Assembly: GCA_028023455.1 (NCBI GenBank)
Contig: JAQFVV010000954.1
Coordinates: 62,001-126,000, forward strand
Length of the DNA stretch: 64,000 bases
From: Epiperipatus broadwayi
Taxonomy: Eukaryota > Onychophora > Udeonychophora > Euonychophora > Peripatidae
Reading direction: 5' to 3'
Shown: piece by piece, positions 11,280 to 21,249 of the stretch
Layout: every line of letters starts with the position of its first letter
Numbering within the stretch: the first letter of the stretch is position 1
Position numbers and translations under genes: made by a program
The notes under the pieces: generated by a model
Seen by the model: only the letters and a program-made list of their open reading frames with translations
What the model was told of the DNA's origin: nothing
Databases searched by the model: none

Positions 11280-12069
11280 ATGAATGAAGAAGTCTCAGAA
11301 GAAACAATAAATAACAGTAGTAGTGAGGTGGAGTACTCTACTCCTAGCAGTAGAGAAGAATCTACATTAGTATGAGTACCTGGGGAATTCATAATAGAAA
11401 CTGATCACTCTCCACAGACACAGGGAGTGAAACAAACATCTCAAATTTGAGAGCACTCTACCCATGAAATAACTCAAGCATCCAGAGTCAAAATAGCATG
11501 GGTTACTGGAGAGATGACAATGATAGAACAAATGTTCCAAATGATTATGGGTATGGATGCAAAAGTGAACAGTATGAAGGAAGACATGAGAGCAGATATG
11601 AATGGCATGAAAGAAGATTTGAAGGGAGATATGAACAGCTTGGATGCAAAAATGAACAGTATGAACAAAGACATGAGAGCAGATATGAATAGCATGAAGG
11701 AAGATTTGAAGGAAAATATGAACTGCTTGGATTGTAGATATGAACAGTATGAAGGAAAATTTAATGGGAGATATGAACAGTTTTGATGTAAAGATGAACA
11801 GTATGAAGGAAGATTTGAAGGGATATATGAACAGCTTGGATGCAAAAATAAACAATATGAAGGAAGACATGAGAGCAGATATGAATGGCATGAAGGAAGA
11901 TTTGAAGGTAGATATGACCATCTTGAAAATAGATCTGAAAACTGAAATGACAGGAATTGGAAATAAAGTTTCTGCTGGTGTGGAGCACCTGTCCTTGAAT
12001 GTTGATAATGTTCAGAGAGAGAACAGGGAATTGAGACTAGAAATAGGAGAAATAAGAAGGGAGATGTAA
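11280..12069 (+). pseudogene. Gag-like ORF with 29-residue coiled-coil repeats
   Basis: The start ATG at 11,280 opens an acidic, serine-rich N-terminus (MNEEVSEETINNSSSEVEYS). In-frame TGA stops follow at about 11,373 and 11,442. The same frame continues from 11,514 into a run of a 29-residue (87-bp) repeat built on MNSMKEDMRADMNGMKEDLK with a LDAK spacer. Unit starts are at 11,556 and 11,643, with shorter units after. A frameshift near 11,735 moves the frame by one, and it ends at TAA 12,067-12,069. Pattern and charge indicate a long coiled coil. Position just after the 5' LTR makes a structural Gag role likely; no CCHC zinc knuckle was seen. Low-complexity coiled coils can also occur in unrelated proteins. 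Confidence 0.55.
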
Positions 12070-12769
12070 GACAAGGACACTTATTACCAGCAAAGATTCA
12101 AAGACTAGATGTATATTTCAAGTCAGATAGACCTTAAGTTCTGTGAGATGATTCAAGGTCATACTTCAAGAGTGAAGTGCTTATAGGCCAGGAGAAGTAC
12201 CAAGAACAAATTAATAAAGAATTCAAGGATATACAAACATAATTGGACCAAGTCCACTTGTGACACAATGTTGAAACAGAGGCACACAGTAAGGCTATTG
12301 AATCAATGGGCTACAATATGAAGTGTCTGGAAGATAAACTAGTTGCAAGAAAATGGAAAATCTTTCAGACAAGGCAAACCTAGAAAATATGACCAAAAGT
12401 ATTAATGAAACATGCAACCAGGTTGGACAACTGAGAGATGCAGTCAGTCAAAGGTTTAAAGTTCTCAAATCTCGGCTATGCCAGCAAACACTAGAATTTA
12501 TGATGCAACAAACTGGGAATGGTCAAATGACTCTGACTAGCAAGAAGAGGTGAAGTGATAATTAGCCTGGAAATCACCCTCAAAGACCCAAATAGAATAA
12601 GCAACCAATACCAAAAATCAAAAACATTCCAAACAAAGCTTTGTGAACCCAGTGACAGCCTTCAAAATGGATTGCAATCAGCTCATATGACCACCACTAA
12701 AGAAAACTGTCAGAACTGACACATCAGTTTGGGAAGGTGAGAAGAAAACAATCGGTCTGGCCATCTTAG
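12070..12769 (+). other. Internal region of the LTR element, decayed coding sequence
   Basis: It looks like former coding sequence (balanced composition, short open stretches such as 12,353-12,553), but no protease or RT motif can be read. The 66-codon frame at 12,353-12,553 begins MENLSDKANLENMTKSINET and may be part of Gag. No other assignment is supported. Confidence 0.4.
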
Positions 12770-12943
12770 ATGCCTGATATTGCACCTCATACCAAAGATG
12801 ATCACAATATGGAAAGCCATTGGATTATGATAAAAAGTACCATACCAAAAACCAATAAACAGAAAGATCTCAGGTTCCACAAACTAAGCAATACCTATGA
12901 AGGCCCTTTCATCTTTATTAAGCATGTAAGTACTAATGCTTAG
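12770..12943 (+). pseudogene. Integrase C-terminal-like remnant
   Basis: An open stretch ending in FHKLSNTYEGPFIFIKHVST. This has the form of the small C-terminal barrel in Ty3/Gypsy integrases (KL-x-x-x-W/Y-x-GP-F/Y-x-V-I). It lies between in-frame stops at 12,767 and 12,941. A second integrase-tail-like piece occurs at 13,274-13,555, so either the pol 3' end is duplicated or two elements are mixed. Confidence 0.45.
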
Positions 12944-13273
12944 AAGCTAATATCAAGAATGGACCTTTAGTATTGAGACCAAGGACAGTGAACTGGATGA
13001 CCCAAAATAGATAAACCCAAGTGTAATATTATTTTCAAAAAATCAGAACCAATGATGACGTGGACAAAAGAAAAAGGTGTTCAAAGATGGTAGGGCATGA
13101 ATGGATACTTCTATGCTATTCACTAAGCCCAGTTTATGATCACCCAACTGAACATAAGGTATAGGCTAACAAAGGCAGAGCTAGAGAAATCTAGTAGTCT
13201 GAAATTAATTCATAGATTTGTTTAGCATTTCCCTGTGGAATGCATCAACTAATCATGGTTATAGTAAGAATAA

Positions 13274-13555
13274 TATATGGCCACTCAACCCAAAATAGAT
13301 GAAGAAAATGATATACTAAAGGCTTACGAACAACTCACCACAATGGCAAGTCATATGAACCAAAGACAAGAAAGTCCCCACACAAATTTAAGGTTTGTAG
13401 ATGACAGGAAAATAAATATGTTCTATAATACTTATAAAGGATGATATACCATCATTAAGAAAACAGGTTTCACCACATTTTGGATAAACCAGAAAGGAGA
13501 GATTCATGGCATGCATAATGTCCACATCTTAAAACCCTACTTTTGCTGCTCCTAA
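13274..13555 (+). pseudogene. Integrase C-terminal tail remnant (HNVHILKPY motif)
   Basis: One frame, broken by a single TGA at 13,442-13,444, reads LKAYEQLTTMASHMNQRQE, then TGFTTFWINQKGEIHGMHNV followed by HILKPYF, and ends at TAA 13,553-13,555. Helical residues followed by a barrel and the closing H-V-x-x-LKPY pattern are typical of the extreme C-terminus of Ty3/Gypsy Pol. It sits about 560 bp upstream of the 3' LTR, the expected place. Confidence 0.5.
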
Positions 13556-14102
13556 TAGCCTTACGATGATCCCATCAAATTAATCATACAGCTAAAGAAA
13601 AAATAACCATTAATCAAAGTATAGGGCAATATAAATCACATCAAAGAAAAATAAAACAATAGGTGATCAATGCAAAAAAAAAAATGAATAGGGTTATTAA
13701 GTTTAATGAGAATATTCTTCAATTAATGCTCAAATGCAATTATTGGCATACCTTGAGATTAACTAAAACACAAGTTAATTCATACCAATAGATGGATACT
13801 TTGATATTTAGCTACATCTTCATGAATCCAGTAAGTCACAAAAAGGAGCAGGAAGAAGGCTAGCAAATGTTATACACTGCCCCCTAAGTCTCAACCATAA
13901 AACAATCAAATTTCCTAAGTCTAGATCCCCCTATAAATGATATGGCCTAGGCATAAGAGAGATGATTAAAGTTCTCCAAATCAGCTGTAATAAAAAACAT
14001 GAAAAAATTAAAAAATAGGTGTAACAACTTTTTATCCATTCAAAAATAGGCATACTTCAGAGGCACATCAACAAACTTTAAAATTTTAAATAACTCTGTA
14101 AT

Positions 14103-14113
14103 GGAAGGGGAGT
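14103..14113 (+). promoter_or_regulatory. Polypurine tract
   Basis: GGAAGGGGAG lies immediately upstream of the 3' LTR start (TATAAGGG at 14,114). This is the expected position and composition of the plus-strand primer in LTR retrotransposons, and it fixes the orientation as plus. Confidence 0.7.
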
Positions 14114-14285
14114 TATAAGGGTGATTTACAACCAATGACCCACCTGCACTAATCTACACTGTGCTAAGCCTAATCAAGTAATTGTGAAATATCATGTTAA
14201 GCAAATTATTTTTTTTAAAAAAGAGAGATACATTTTTAGATTAAACATTAAGAAAATAAAACGCACACACACACACATATATATA

Positions 14286-15786
14286 TATATTGAACTGGGT
14301 CTGCTTAATAGAAACTTTCATTGGGGGTTTAACCTTTTTTTTAAACATAACTTTAAATTTTATGTTTTTAATATTACATGAATGGACTGGCTCTTCAAGC
14401 AGAGGGGAGAATACCATTGATAGCAGAGCTATCAACAATACTGATGGTCAGACCAAGCTATGCAAATCATAACACAATCACATTTCCAGACCATGGCCTA
14501 TCTCAACTGCTAGATTCAAACTCCTACCACCCTAAGCATGTTTGTTTAGAGATAAACCTCAGGTGTCAACTAATTACACAAAGTAATTAACATGCCTGGA
14601 TGGTAGGCCCATAATTCAGCACTTGAAATACTCCACGACTAGCTCAAACTCTGTCTCAGGGTCCAGCATATTTACTTAACTCATAAAGTAACTTATACAA
14701 TAATTGACTGGTGGCACAGTGACAAGAGAGAAAGAGAATATAGACAAAATTACAATTAAGGCAAACATTAATACTTAATAATTTAACACACACATATCTA
14801 ATATAATACAATAATATTGAAATTTACATATAAATTTATATAAGTAATTACTCAGGCTAAATTATGATCATCCTTTATTAATTAAAGTTTGTTCATATTT
14901 TCCAACTGTTGGCTTTCTCATTCTCTATCAATGGCATGGAAAAGAGAGAATAGCAGTGGCATTTATTTTATGATTATGGCATCAGTTTCCAGCATCTGTT
15001 TGAGGTGGAATAGTTGAATTGCAGAGGTTTGGATCATGAAACCCTGTCAGACACATCTATGACTTATGCAGCTTCTCCATTAATGTTGACTGCACCAGTA
15101 ATTGAGTGGCTTACTGCTGCATTCTGAATATCTGGATCTCTGGTTGTTGGGATTCTGCATTCTGTCCAAACTGATGAATTATCTAGCAAATTGCAGCCCT
15201 ATATCACAAACTAGATTAAAGAACAATAAAGAGAGTGGCTTTATATACTTTTTTCTCTCCTATTGTTTCAATCTCTTATCGTTATTTTTAATTTACATAT
15301 TAACTTGAAATGTCTATTAATTTTACATTTTTGGTTATCTTAATACTTTGCTTAGATTCATCTAAGCAATCTTGATAAGACACTTTACAGTTTTTTAATT
15401 AATTCAACTATTGATTTTAATTTTATTATCAATATGAAATCTACACACATTTTTTTAAAGTTTTCTTTTACAAACATTTTATTTTTACAGACTAAATTTT
15501 AGTCTGATTTTACATATTTATTTATCTTTTACATTATAAAAGCTCTTTTCTTTAAAAAGAAAGAGAGAAAAAAGTTTTAATTGTTCTTTAATTCTACGAT
15601 ACATTTCTCCCTTCTCCTGCTAAGAAGTTTTATTCTAAAATAAAAATACGACTGTGATGCACTATTTTATTATTTTTTTTGTTTTAAAAAAAGGCTTTAA
15701 ATTAAGCCACTTATAATTTATTTATATCTTAATTTTTTAATAAAATTTACAGACATGTATTGCTTTTCTTTAACGTACAATATATA
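14286..15786. other. Approximately 1.5-kb insertion within the 3' LTR
   Basis: Sequence absent from the 5' LTR, placed in a CA/TA microsatellite. It has no recognisable coding region; small frames such as 14,378-14,590 have no known features. Both edges lie in TA-rich DNA, so a target-site duplication cannot be read. It may be an unclassified non-autonomous element. Confidence 0.5.
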
Positions 15787-16086
15787 TAATATGACGTGCC
15801 ACAAATCACAAGTAACATCAACTAACTGACATTATTATATGATTGTAGATAAAACATAAAGAATACTGACCTAATGTCAATCATATTGCTAAGCAAACCA
15901 GGCTTGAAAACAAAAAGATAATTCCAATAAATATTTATCTTAATAATATTACTTCTATATACATAATGCAACAATGAACAATTACAGAAAGCATAGGAAA
16001 TGAAAGCTATTGTGTGATCCTACCATTTTGTTTTTTTTATAATTGCAAAGATTGCACAAGAAAGTCAACATCTCAATACATATATT

Positions 16087-16989
16087 TTTAGAACAAAACA
16101 AGATAGAGGTATATGTTCAATTCTAGAACAAATTTCTATCACACAAGAGTGAGAAGGAATTGATTTCATCCACTAATACAAATCAAAATATAAATATGTC
16201 TAAATGATGAAAGCAAACCACATGGTAAACTAATTCTGAATGACTTCAAGTTTGAATGAAATCATCGAGAAAAGAAATAAACAACAGCTAGAAATCATCA
16301 AGAATAGTTTCTTTATTTTTTATGACACTTTACTGTACATAGAAACAAGCCTATAAACTACCATATATACTGAAGTGGGTATTGTAATGTCATCTGGCTA
16401 AAGGAGCTATGATGTAGAAGGCCGATGCTAGCTTTCCATGCCCATAGAAGCATCAGAATGTATAAAATGCCTTTCTTTATTGGATACTGATTGAGAACAA
16501 TGATCTTCAGTGGATCTGTTGTGTCATGTTTAATCAAAACAAGTGCTACAATCCCAGAGTGCATCTCAACTAAAGCTATGGACAGTACACTGCCTGAGGA
16601 AATCTATCATCAGTAGTAAGAGACTCTGTATATAATGAACAGTGCTTACCAGGCTCAGGAATTTATTTTATCAATCATATAGATATGTTTTTTTTTATCA
16701 TTTTTTTTTTTACTTTTTGTTTTCATGTTTGGAAGCTTGTGGTTTAGAAAATGGAAGAATTTATTTTAAGCACAAAGGGAGGGAAGTGTTAAATTGAGTA
16801 AATATTTTGATATTAAATAAAATTTAGATATCTCTTTAGTAGCTTGACATTGCCAACCCTGAATGTGAAATGAGGTAAAGTTTTGATGATATTCCACATT
16901 AAAAGCATATGATAGTGACCAAACAGAGTTTTCATTAATTAAATTATTATATATACTAGATAAGTTAGTTATTAAATGTTATACTAATT
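16087..16989. other. Approximately 0.9-kb insertion within the 3' LTR
   Basis: The 5' LTR runs directly from the TATATATATT stretch into CTGTGCATATGACTAAC, whereas the 3' LTR has about 900 bp between these points. No domain was recognised in any frame. Likely a later transposon insertion of unknown type. Confidence 0.5.
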
Positions 16990-18437
16990 TTTCTGTGCAT
17001 ATGACTAACTTTTTGAATGAATGATCTTTCCTATTAATATTACAGAATCACACATAGGTATAGAGGGGGGGGCCTCTCCTCCAAGAAGAATGGTCGTAAA
17101 TCATTGCAAATTAGACACCAAATGTTACTTTATGATGCGACTGTAAATATATTAATTAGTAAGTCAGGATTTTTATACAATCTTTAACTTTGTAAATAAA
17201 GATTGCCAGGATATGGACTTCTATCACAGGAATTGGGATTAGAGTATCTATTGTATTGAGTTCTTAAAGTGATAGAAAACCATCCGTGACTCATACACTT
17301 ATATATATTAATATTGTTAAATTAGATTTGTTCTTAATAAATGTTATTGAGTTATTTTAATCAATTTGATTTCTTGCTTGTCACTGTCATTATGCATTCA
17401 CACCACTAAATATATATACTGAACATTAATATCCATGTATCTCTGCTTATGTACATACTGATATTAGAATCATTCTGAGAGAGAATGCTTTAGTTGATCC
17501 TTGCTTATATAGAGGTGCAGTAGTTAGTAACCTGAGTAAGCTCATCCCTGAAGTGAGCCGAGTATGAATTCTCCCTGAGTTTGAATATTGAGGCATAATG
17601 GAGTCAAATGGGGGGGGTTGAGATGTGCACAAACTAGTCCAAATTACATCTAAGTTTACTGGGTAAACATTGAGCTATTCCATTGAAGATAGATGTGATC
17701 ATAGGCTAAGCATTTCATCATGATCTCACCAGCATCCTACACAAAGATCCCAAATCTGACCCTAGTTAGATGCGCTCCCTTTTTCTTGTGATAATGACTG
17801 ACCTGTTAGAATTTATATATATAAATATTGATCCATATATAAGCACTCGACATAGTTATAGAAATGTATATTAAATATAAAAATAAAAATATCAGGATAG
17901 AAAGCAATCAATTATATGTAATTTTAAACATTTGTTGCAAGGGTACTTATATTTGTATGTAATGAAAGTTATTATAAACAATGTAAAAGCCTAAATATGG
18001 ATGATTGTTTAAGTGGATTGTTAGATATTCCATGTAAGATATATTCATGTCTATTTTTTACTATTTAATGGTAATAATAGAAAATTTGACAATTTTTAAA
18101 ACTATATTATTAATTCAATAGATGAAAAGATTCAATTTACAATAAAAAAGTAAATAAATAATTTGATTAATTACATGGAGAATTACAGAATAAATAATAA
18201 TATATATATAAAATACATTTCCTGGATTATTAAATAAACAGAAATCTGATATACACGTACATAAAATAAACATTATTAATAATAGAATAGATAGGGCAAT
18301 TAGTCTGTGTTCTGCAGAAAAATTATATGAAAAAGAAATTGATAATATAAAGGATGAAGCACTAAAAAAATGATTATCCAGTAAAAATGATTAAGAAATT
18401 AACAAAATAAAAAAAAGTTTAATAGAAATAATAATTA

Positions 18438-18451
18438 TAATGTAATGTATA
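18438..18451. repeat. Left 14-bp target-site duplication
   Basis: TAATGTAATGTATA occurs here and at 18,628-18,641, flanking the foldback MITE. Confidence 0.8.
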
Positions 18452-18627
18452 ATTATAAATTTATTTAAACGCACATTGATTACGTAAGTAATATTCATTA
18501 AGGCTGTAGCCTCAAGCATAACCCTCTTTTCTTCCAAAGAGTAAGCTTGTGGTTTAAGACCTGTAGAGGTCCCTACTATCGCATTTTATACACATGTGCT
18601 TGAGGTTACAGCCTTAATGAATATTAC
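18452..18627. mobile_element. Foldback MITE (family member A) inside PLE-1
   Basis: It carries an inverted repeat: AGTAATATTCATTAAGGCTG at the left is matched by CAGCCTTAATGAATATTACT at the right, extending to TAGCCTCAAGCA/TGCTTGAGGTTA. The left end (ATTTATTTAAACGCACATTG then GTAATATTCATTAAGGCT) aligns with the left arm of the 5015-5831 element. A 14-bp duplication flanks it. It is non-coding and splits PLE-1 between the linker and the GIY-YIG domain. Confidence 0.75.
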
Positions 18628-18641
18628 TAATGTAATGTATA
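18628..18641. repeat. Right 14-bp target-site duplication
   Basis: Second copy of TAATGTAATGTATA; see 18,438-18,451. Confidence 0.8.
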
Positions 18642-19258
18642 GTAGTTTCAATTTATCAAAAAATACTTTCTTTGATATAAAAATGATAATAAAGAATATT
18701 AACAAAAAATATAAAAAAGGAAGCAAATTAATTATTAAGCTAGTATGCAAAAAGAAAATTAACATTGTTAATTTGATTGGTACAACAAAAAAGGAAAATG
18801 CTGAACATGTGAATGGAATTTATCTAATTAGATGTTTAGATTGTAAGAAAGATAAAAGAATGTATCATATATTGGTACAATAAAAATAAACTAAAAGCCA
18901 GATAATACAACATTTAAATGATAAAAAAATCTAATATTTACATACATAGTAAGGATTTAAACACAAATTTGATATAATCATGTTAAAAAATGTTAAATTG
19001 TATAAGAAAAGAATGATAAAAGAAAGTTTATATATTAATAAAAAAACCAGCAAATTGCTAAATAATTGTTTTAACTAAAAGTAATTATATAAAGAGTAAT
19101 ATATAAAGGTTTTATACATTTGTATAAGTTGTAATAAAAAATTGTTTTAAAATAATAAAGAATAGGAGGAGGTAAGTAATAATAATAGTAAATTGTATTT
19201 AATAAAAAGAAATATATGTAGATGATAATAAATAAATAATATCTGTCAAAAATGAAAA

Positions 19259-19388
19259 TTATTCTTCACATATAAAGTGTGATAAACATAGCTAAAATTC
19301 AAAAAACATTAATCACAAAAACTATTTGCCAAGTGCTTTTGGTTCTGTGTACCAGAATCATGGCAACATATTGGAACTGACTGGTTAA
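19259..19388. repeat. Left inverted terminal repeat of PLE-2
   Basis: About 130 bp from TTATTCTTCACATATAAAGT to ATTGGAACTGACTGGTTAA. Its reverse complement is found at 21,096-21,230 with few changes (TTAACCATTCAGTTCCAATA to CACTTTATACGGGAAGAATAA). Terminal repeats of Penelope-like elements may be in either relative orientation. Confidence 0.8.
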
Positions 19389-19398
19389 TAAGTTCAGA

Positions 19399-20228
19399 TT
19401 GCTGTTGCAAGTGAAAAATGTTATTTATGCTCAGAAAATTAAGTTGAAGTTTGAAAAATTGGAGAATTATAAATTAAAAGTGTGTAAGGACAAGTTTGTT
19501 TGTAATGTTTTGCTACCATATGTTGGTAAAATATTTAGAAGAGATGAATATTTGAGGATTTATTCATCATCTGTGATTGTTCTATGTTTATGTGCAAATG
19601 TTAAAGTTCATAAAGAGAATGCTTCATTAAGATTAATGATGGATTTTGGGAATTGTTATTATCAGAAAGCATCGCACTTGGTTGCAAAATGCTTACCAGA
19701 GTTGGTTGGTTTTGGCAAATATACAATTAAATATACATTTGAATTTGTTCAGGTATTGGAGTTTTCCAAGATGGTTGGCAACTTTTATATGGCCTCATTC
19801 GATGTATGTGAGTTATATGTATTGAAGGACCATATTAAATCGATAAGTGTAATTAAAAAACTTCTGTTAGATTATAATGTAGACTTTTGTAAAGCCAGAT
19901 TTATTATGGAAGTGTTGGAATGGATTAATAGTGATGTTACTGTAAGATATGAAAATGATTATTATCAAATGAAGAATGGTTGGCCGATGGGATTAGCAGT
20001 GAGTGGTATTGTGTGTAGTGTGTATGTTTCGAAAATGGAAAAATATATTGTTGAGCCATTTATAAGGAGTAATAATTTCGTGTATAGAAGATATGTGGAT
20101 GATGTTTTTGTGTATGGATCAAAAGATGTGCTAGAGAATATGTTCAATGAATTAAATGAAAATTCTGGTTTGTCATGGACTATTGAGTTTGAATATGATA
20201 GTCTTTTAAAGTATTTAAAGTTATATAT

Positions 20229-20266
<38 letters not shown>

Positions 20267-20275
20267 ATATACAGC

Positions 20276-20329
<54 letters not shown>

Positions 20330-20421
20330 GCTGTAATAGGTTTTGGTATAAAATTCTTGTTAAACCATTAAATGTAAGGAGTTTTATACACCCATCATCA
20401 AATGTTTTTTTTGAATTATAA
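19399..20421 (+). CDS. Penelope-like reverse transcriptase, divergent (PLE-2)
   Basis: A 340-codon frame, the longest in the window. ANVKVHKENASLRLMMDF (about residues 66-83) corresponds to the PLE block GLPKIHK-x-x-x-x-RPI. RT motif A is YMASFDVCELYV (Asp at residue 135, 19,801). Motif B is QMKNGWPMGLAVSGIVCSVY (about 190-210). Motif C is YRRYVDDVFVYG, with YVDD at 20,092-20,103. The catalytic aspartates are therefore present. About 290 codons are real; from 20,228 the frame runs through a TA microsatellite (IYIYIY), and the natural protein probably continued into the linker and GIY-YIG pieces after 20,336. The N-terminal PLE block before residue 60 is poorly conserved. The start at 19,399 is simply the first ATG after the left terminal repeat. 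Reverse transcription of its own RNA is the family role. Confidence 0.75.
20225..20336. repeat. TA microsatellite forming a palindrome inside PLE-2
   Basis: Two TA tracts surround ACAGCATTTA. The second tract ends with TAAATGCTGT, so CAGCATTTA-(TA)n-TAAATGCTG is a long hairpin. It interrupts the PLE-2 protein between the RT and the linker. Confidence 0.85.
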
Positions 20422-21070
20422 AATGGCTGGATTCAAGTGTTTTTTGTATTGCAATTTGTATCTTTGTAAATTTGAGGCAGATAGAAAAAGAAATATTGAG
20501 AGATATATTGATAACTTGATAGGAATGGGATACAAAAAGACTATATTACACAGGCAATCAATTGAGGTTGTTTTATAGCAGTGTGAAGTTTAAACATAAA
20601 GTGGATGTAAAAAATAAAAGTCAAAAGGTGGTTTTCCTCAGCTTATGTGCCATCTATAAGTACGAAATTAAAAAATATATTGGTAAAGATTATAATATAA
20701 GATTCTGATTACCTTTGTGTTTAAATAGACTAATAAATAATTCAAAGGATAGTATGGAAGAAATGAATAGGTATGATGTGGTTTATTCCATTGTCTGCAA
20801 AGAAATTGGTTGTAATGCTATCTATTACAGTGAAATGAAGACTAATGCCTTAACGTGATTGCAACAGCATGTTTATCAGTATAAAAAAATCTAAAAGTGA
20901 TTCGCAGGTTAAGTCTGTTTTTTCAAATCATGAAAGTATTTGTGGACATTAGTTTTATCCTCAAAATATCACTTCTGTGTGCAATGAATCTAATCATAGA
21001 AAGAGGAAGTTGAAAGAGACTTGGTTTATTGTAAAGTTTAAAAATGTTATCAATTCAGCATAATACTGGT
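20337..21070 (+). pseudogene. PLE-2 linker and GIY-YIG endonuclease remnant
   Basis: After the microsatellite the frame is broken, but the PLE order continues. FKCFLYCNLYLCKFEADRKR then IERYIDNLIGMGYKKTIL (about 20,425-20,560) matches the thumb/linker block ending in NGYP-like residues. About 20,765-20,880 reads NRYDVVYSIVCKEIGCNAIY then YSEMKTNAL and LQQHVYQYKK, laid out like GIY-x(9-11)-YIG-x-E-T with VVY for GIY and IYY for YIG. KLKETWFIVK (about 21,010-21,040) matches the later glutamate block (ESWYINK). Stops and shifts show the domain is dead here, and both signature motifs are changed. Confidence 0.6.
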
Positions 21071-21095
21071 TTTCCATTGAGAATGCACTGGAATA

Positions 21096-21230
21096 TTAAC
21101 CATTCAGTTCCAATATGTCATCATGATTCTGGTACACAGTACCGAAAACGCTTGTCAAATAGTTTTTTGTGATTAATCTTTTTTTGAATTTTAGCTACTC
21201 TGTTTATCACACTTTATACGGGAAGAATAA
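21096..21230. repeat. Right inverted terminal repeat of PLE-2
   Basis: Reverse complement of 19,259-19,388. TGTAGATGATAAATAAAT just outside it (21,231) resembles TGTAGATGATAATAAATAAAT just outside the left repeat (about 19,217) in direct orientation. These could be a target-site duplication or terminal sequence. Confidence 0.75.
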
Positions 21231-21249
21231 TGTAGATGATAAATAAATG

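Larger units (their letters stand above)
9442..17810 (+). mobile_element. LTR retrotransposon (Ty3/Gypsy-like), full span, degenerate
   Basis: The whole element consists of the 5' LTR (9442-10744), an internal region (10,745-14,113) with a gag-like ORF and integrase-like pieces, a polypurine tract, and the 3' LTR (14,114-17,810), expanded by two later insertions. Orientation is plus, as shown by the polypurine tract just before the 3' LTR. The internal region is only about 3.4 kb and lacks readable protease, RT and RNase H, so pol is largely deleted or decayed. It lies inside PLE-1, whose halves flank it. No clean 4-6 bp target-site duplication could be read. Ty3/Gypsy is inferred from the integrase tail patterns only. 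Confidence 0.7.
14114..17810 (+). repeat. 3' LTR, interrupted by two insertions
   Basis: It aligns to the 5' LTR at 14,114-14,285, about 15,787-16,086 and about 16,990-17,810. The first base pair has decayed (TATAAGGG against TGTAAGGG) and the end reads TTAGA against TTACA. The blocks are separated by insertions of about 1.5 kb and 0.9 kb. Without these the LTR would be about 1.3 kb, as on the 5' side. Confidence 0.7.
17811..19080 (+). pseudogene. Penelope-like element PLE-1, 3' half with GIY-YIG domain
   Basis: This continues PLE-1 after the LTR insertion. About 18,110-18,240 reads NSIDEKIQFTIKK, the region after the RT palm. At about 18,245-18,370, HVHKINIINNRIDRAISLCS then EKLYEKEIDNIK matches the conserved thumb/linker of PLE proteins (H, K, R-A-x-x-I/L-CS, E, I). 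After a foldback MITE (18,452-18,627), the frame from 18,596 reads LVCKKKINIVNLIGTTKK, then VNGIYLIRCLDC. That is the GIY of a GIY-YIG endonuclease; the second motif is MYH instead of YIG. IIQHLND, HKFDIIML and KESLYINKKT follow, with the family glutamate in KESLYI. Stops are frequent. Known PLEs use this nuclease for target cleavage; this copy is dead. Confidence 0.7.

Noticed and set aside
11367-11988. Minus-strand open frames opposite the gag-like ORF.
   Set aside because: They are the antisense of a regular repeat and show only its mirrored low complexity.
20228-20421. IYIYIY-rich C-terminus of the PLE-2 ORF as real protein.
   Set aside because: It is the translation of a TA microsatellite; the PLE linker resumes in another frame after it.
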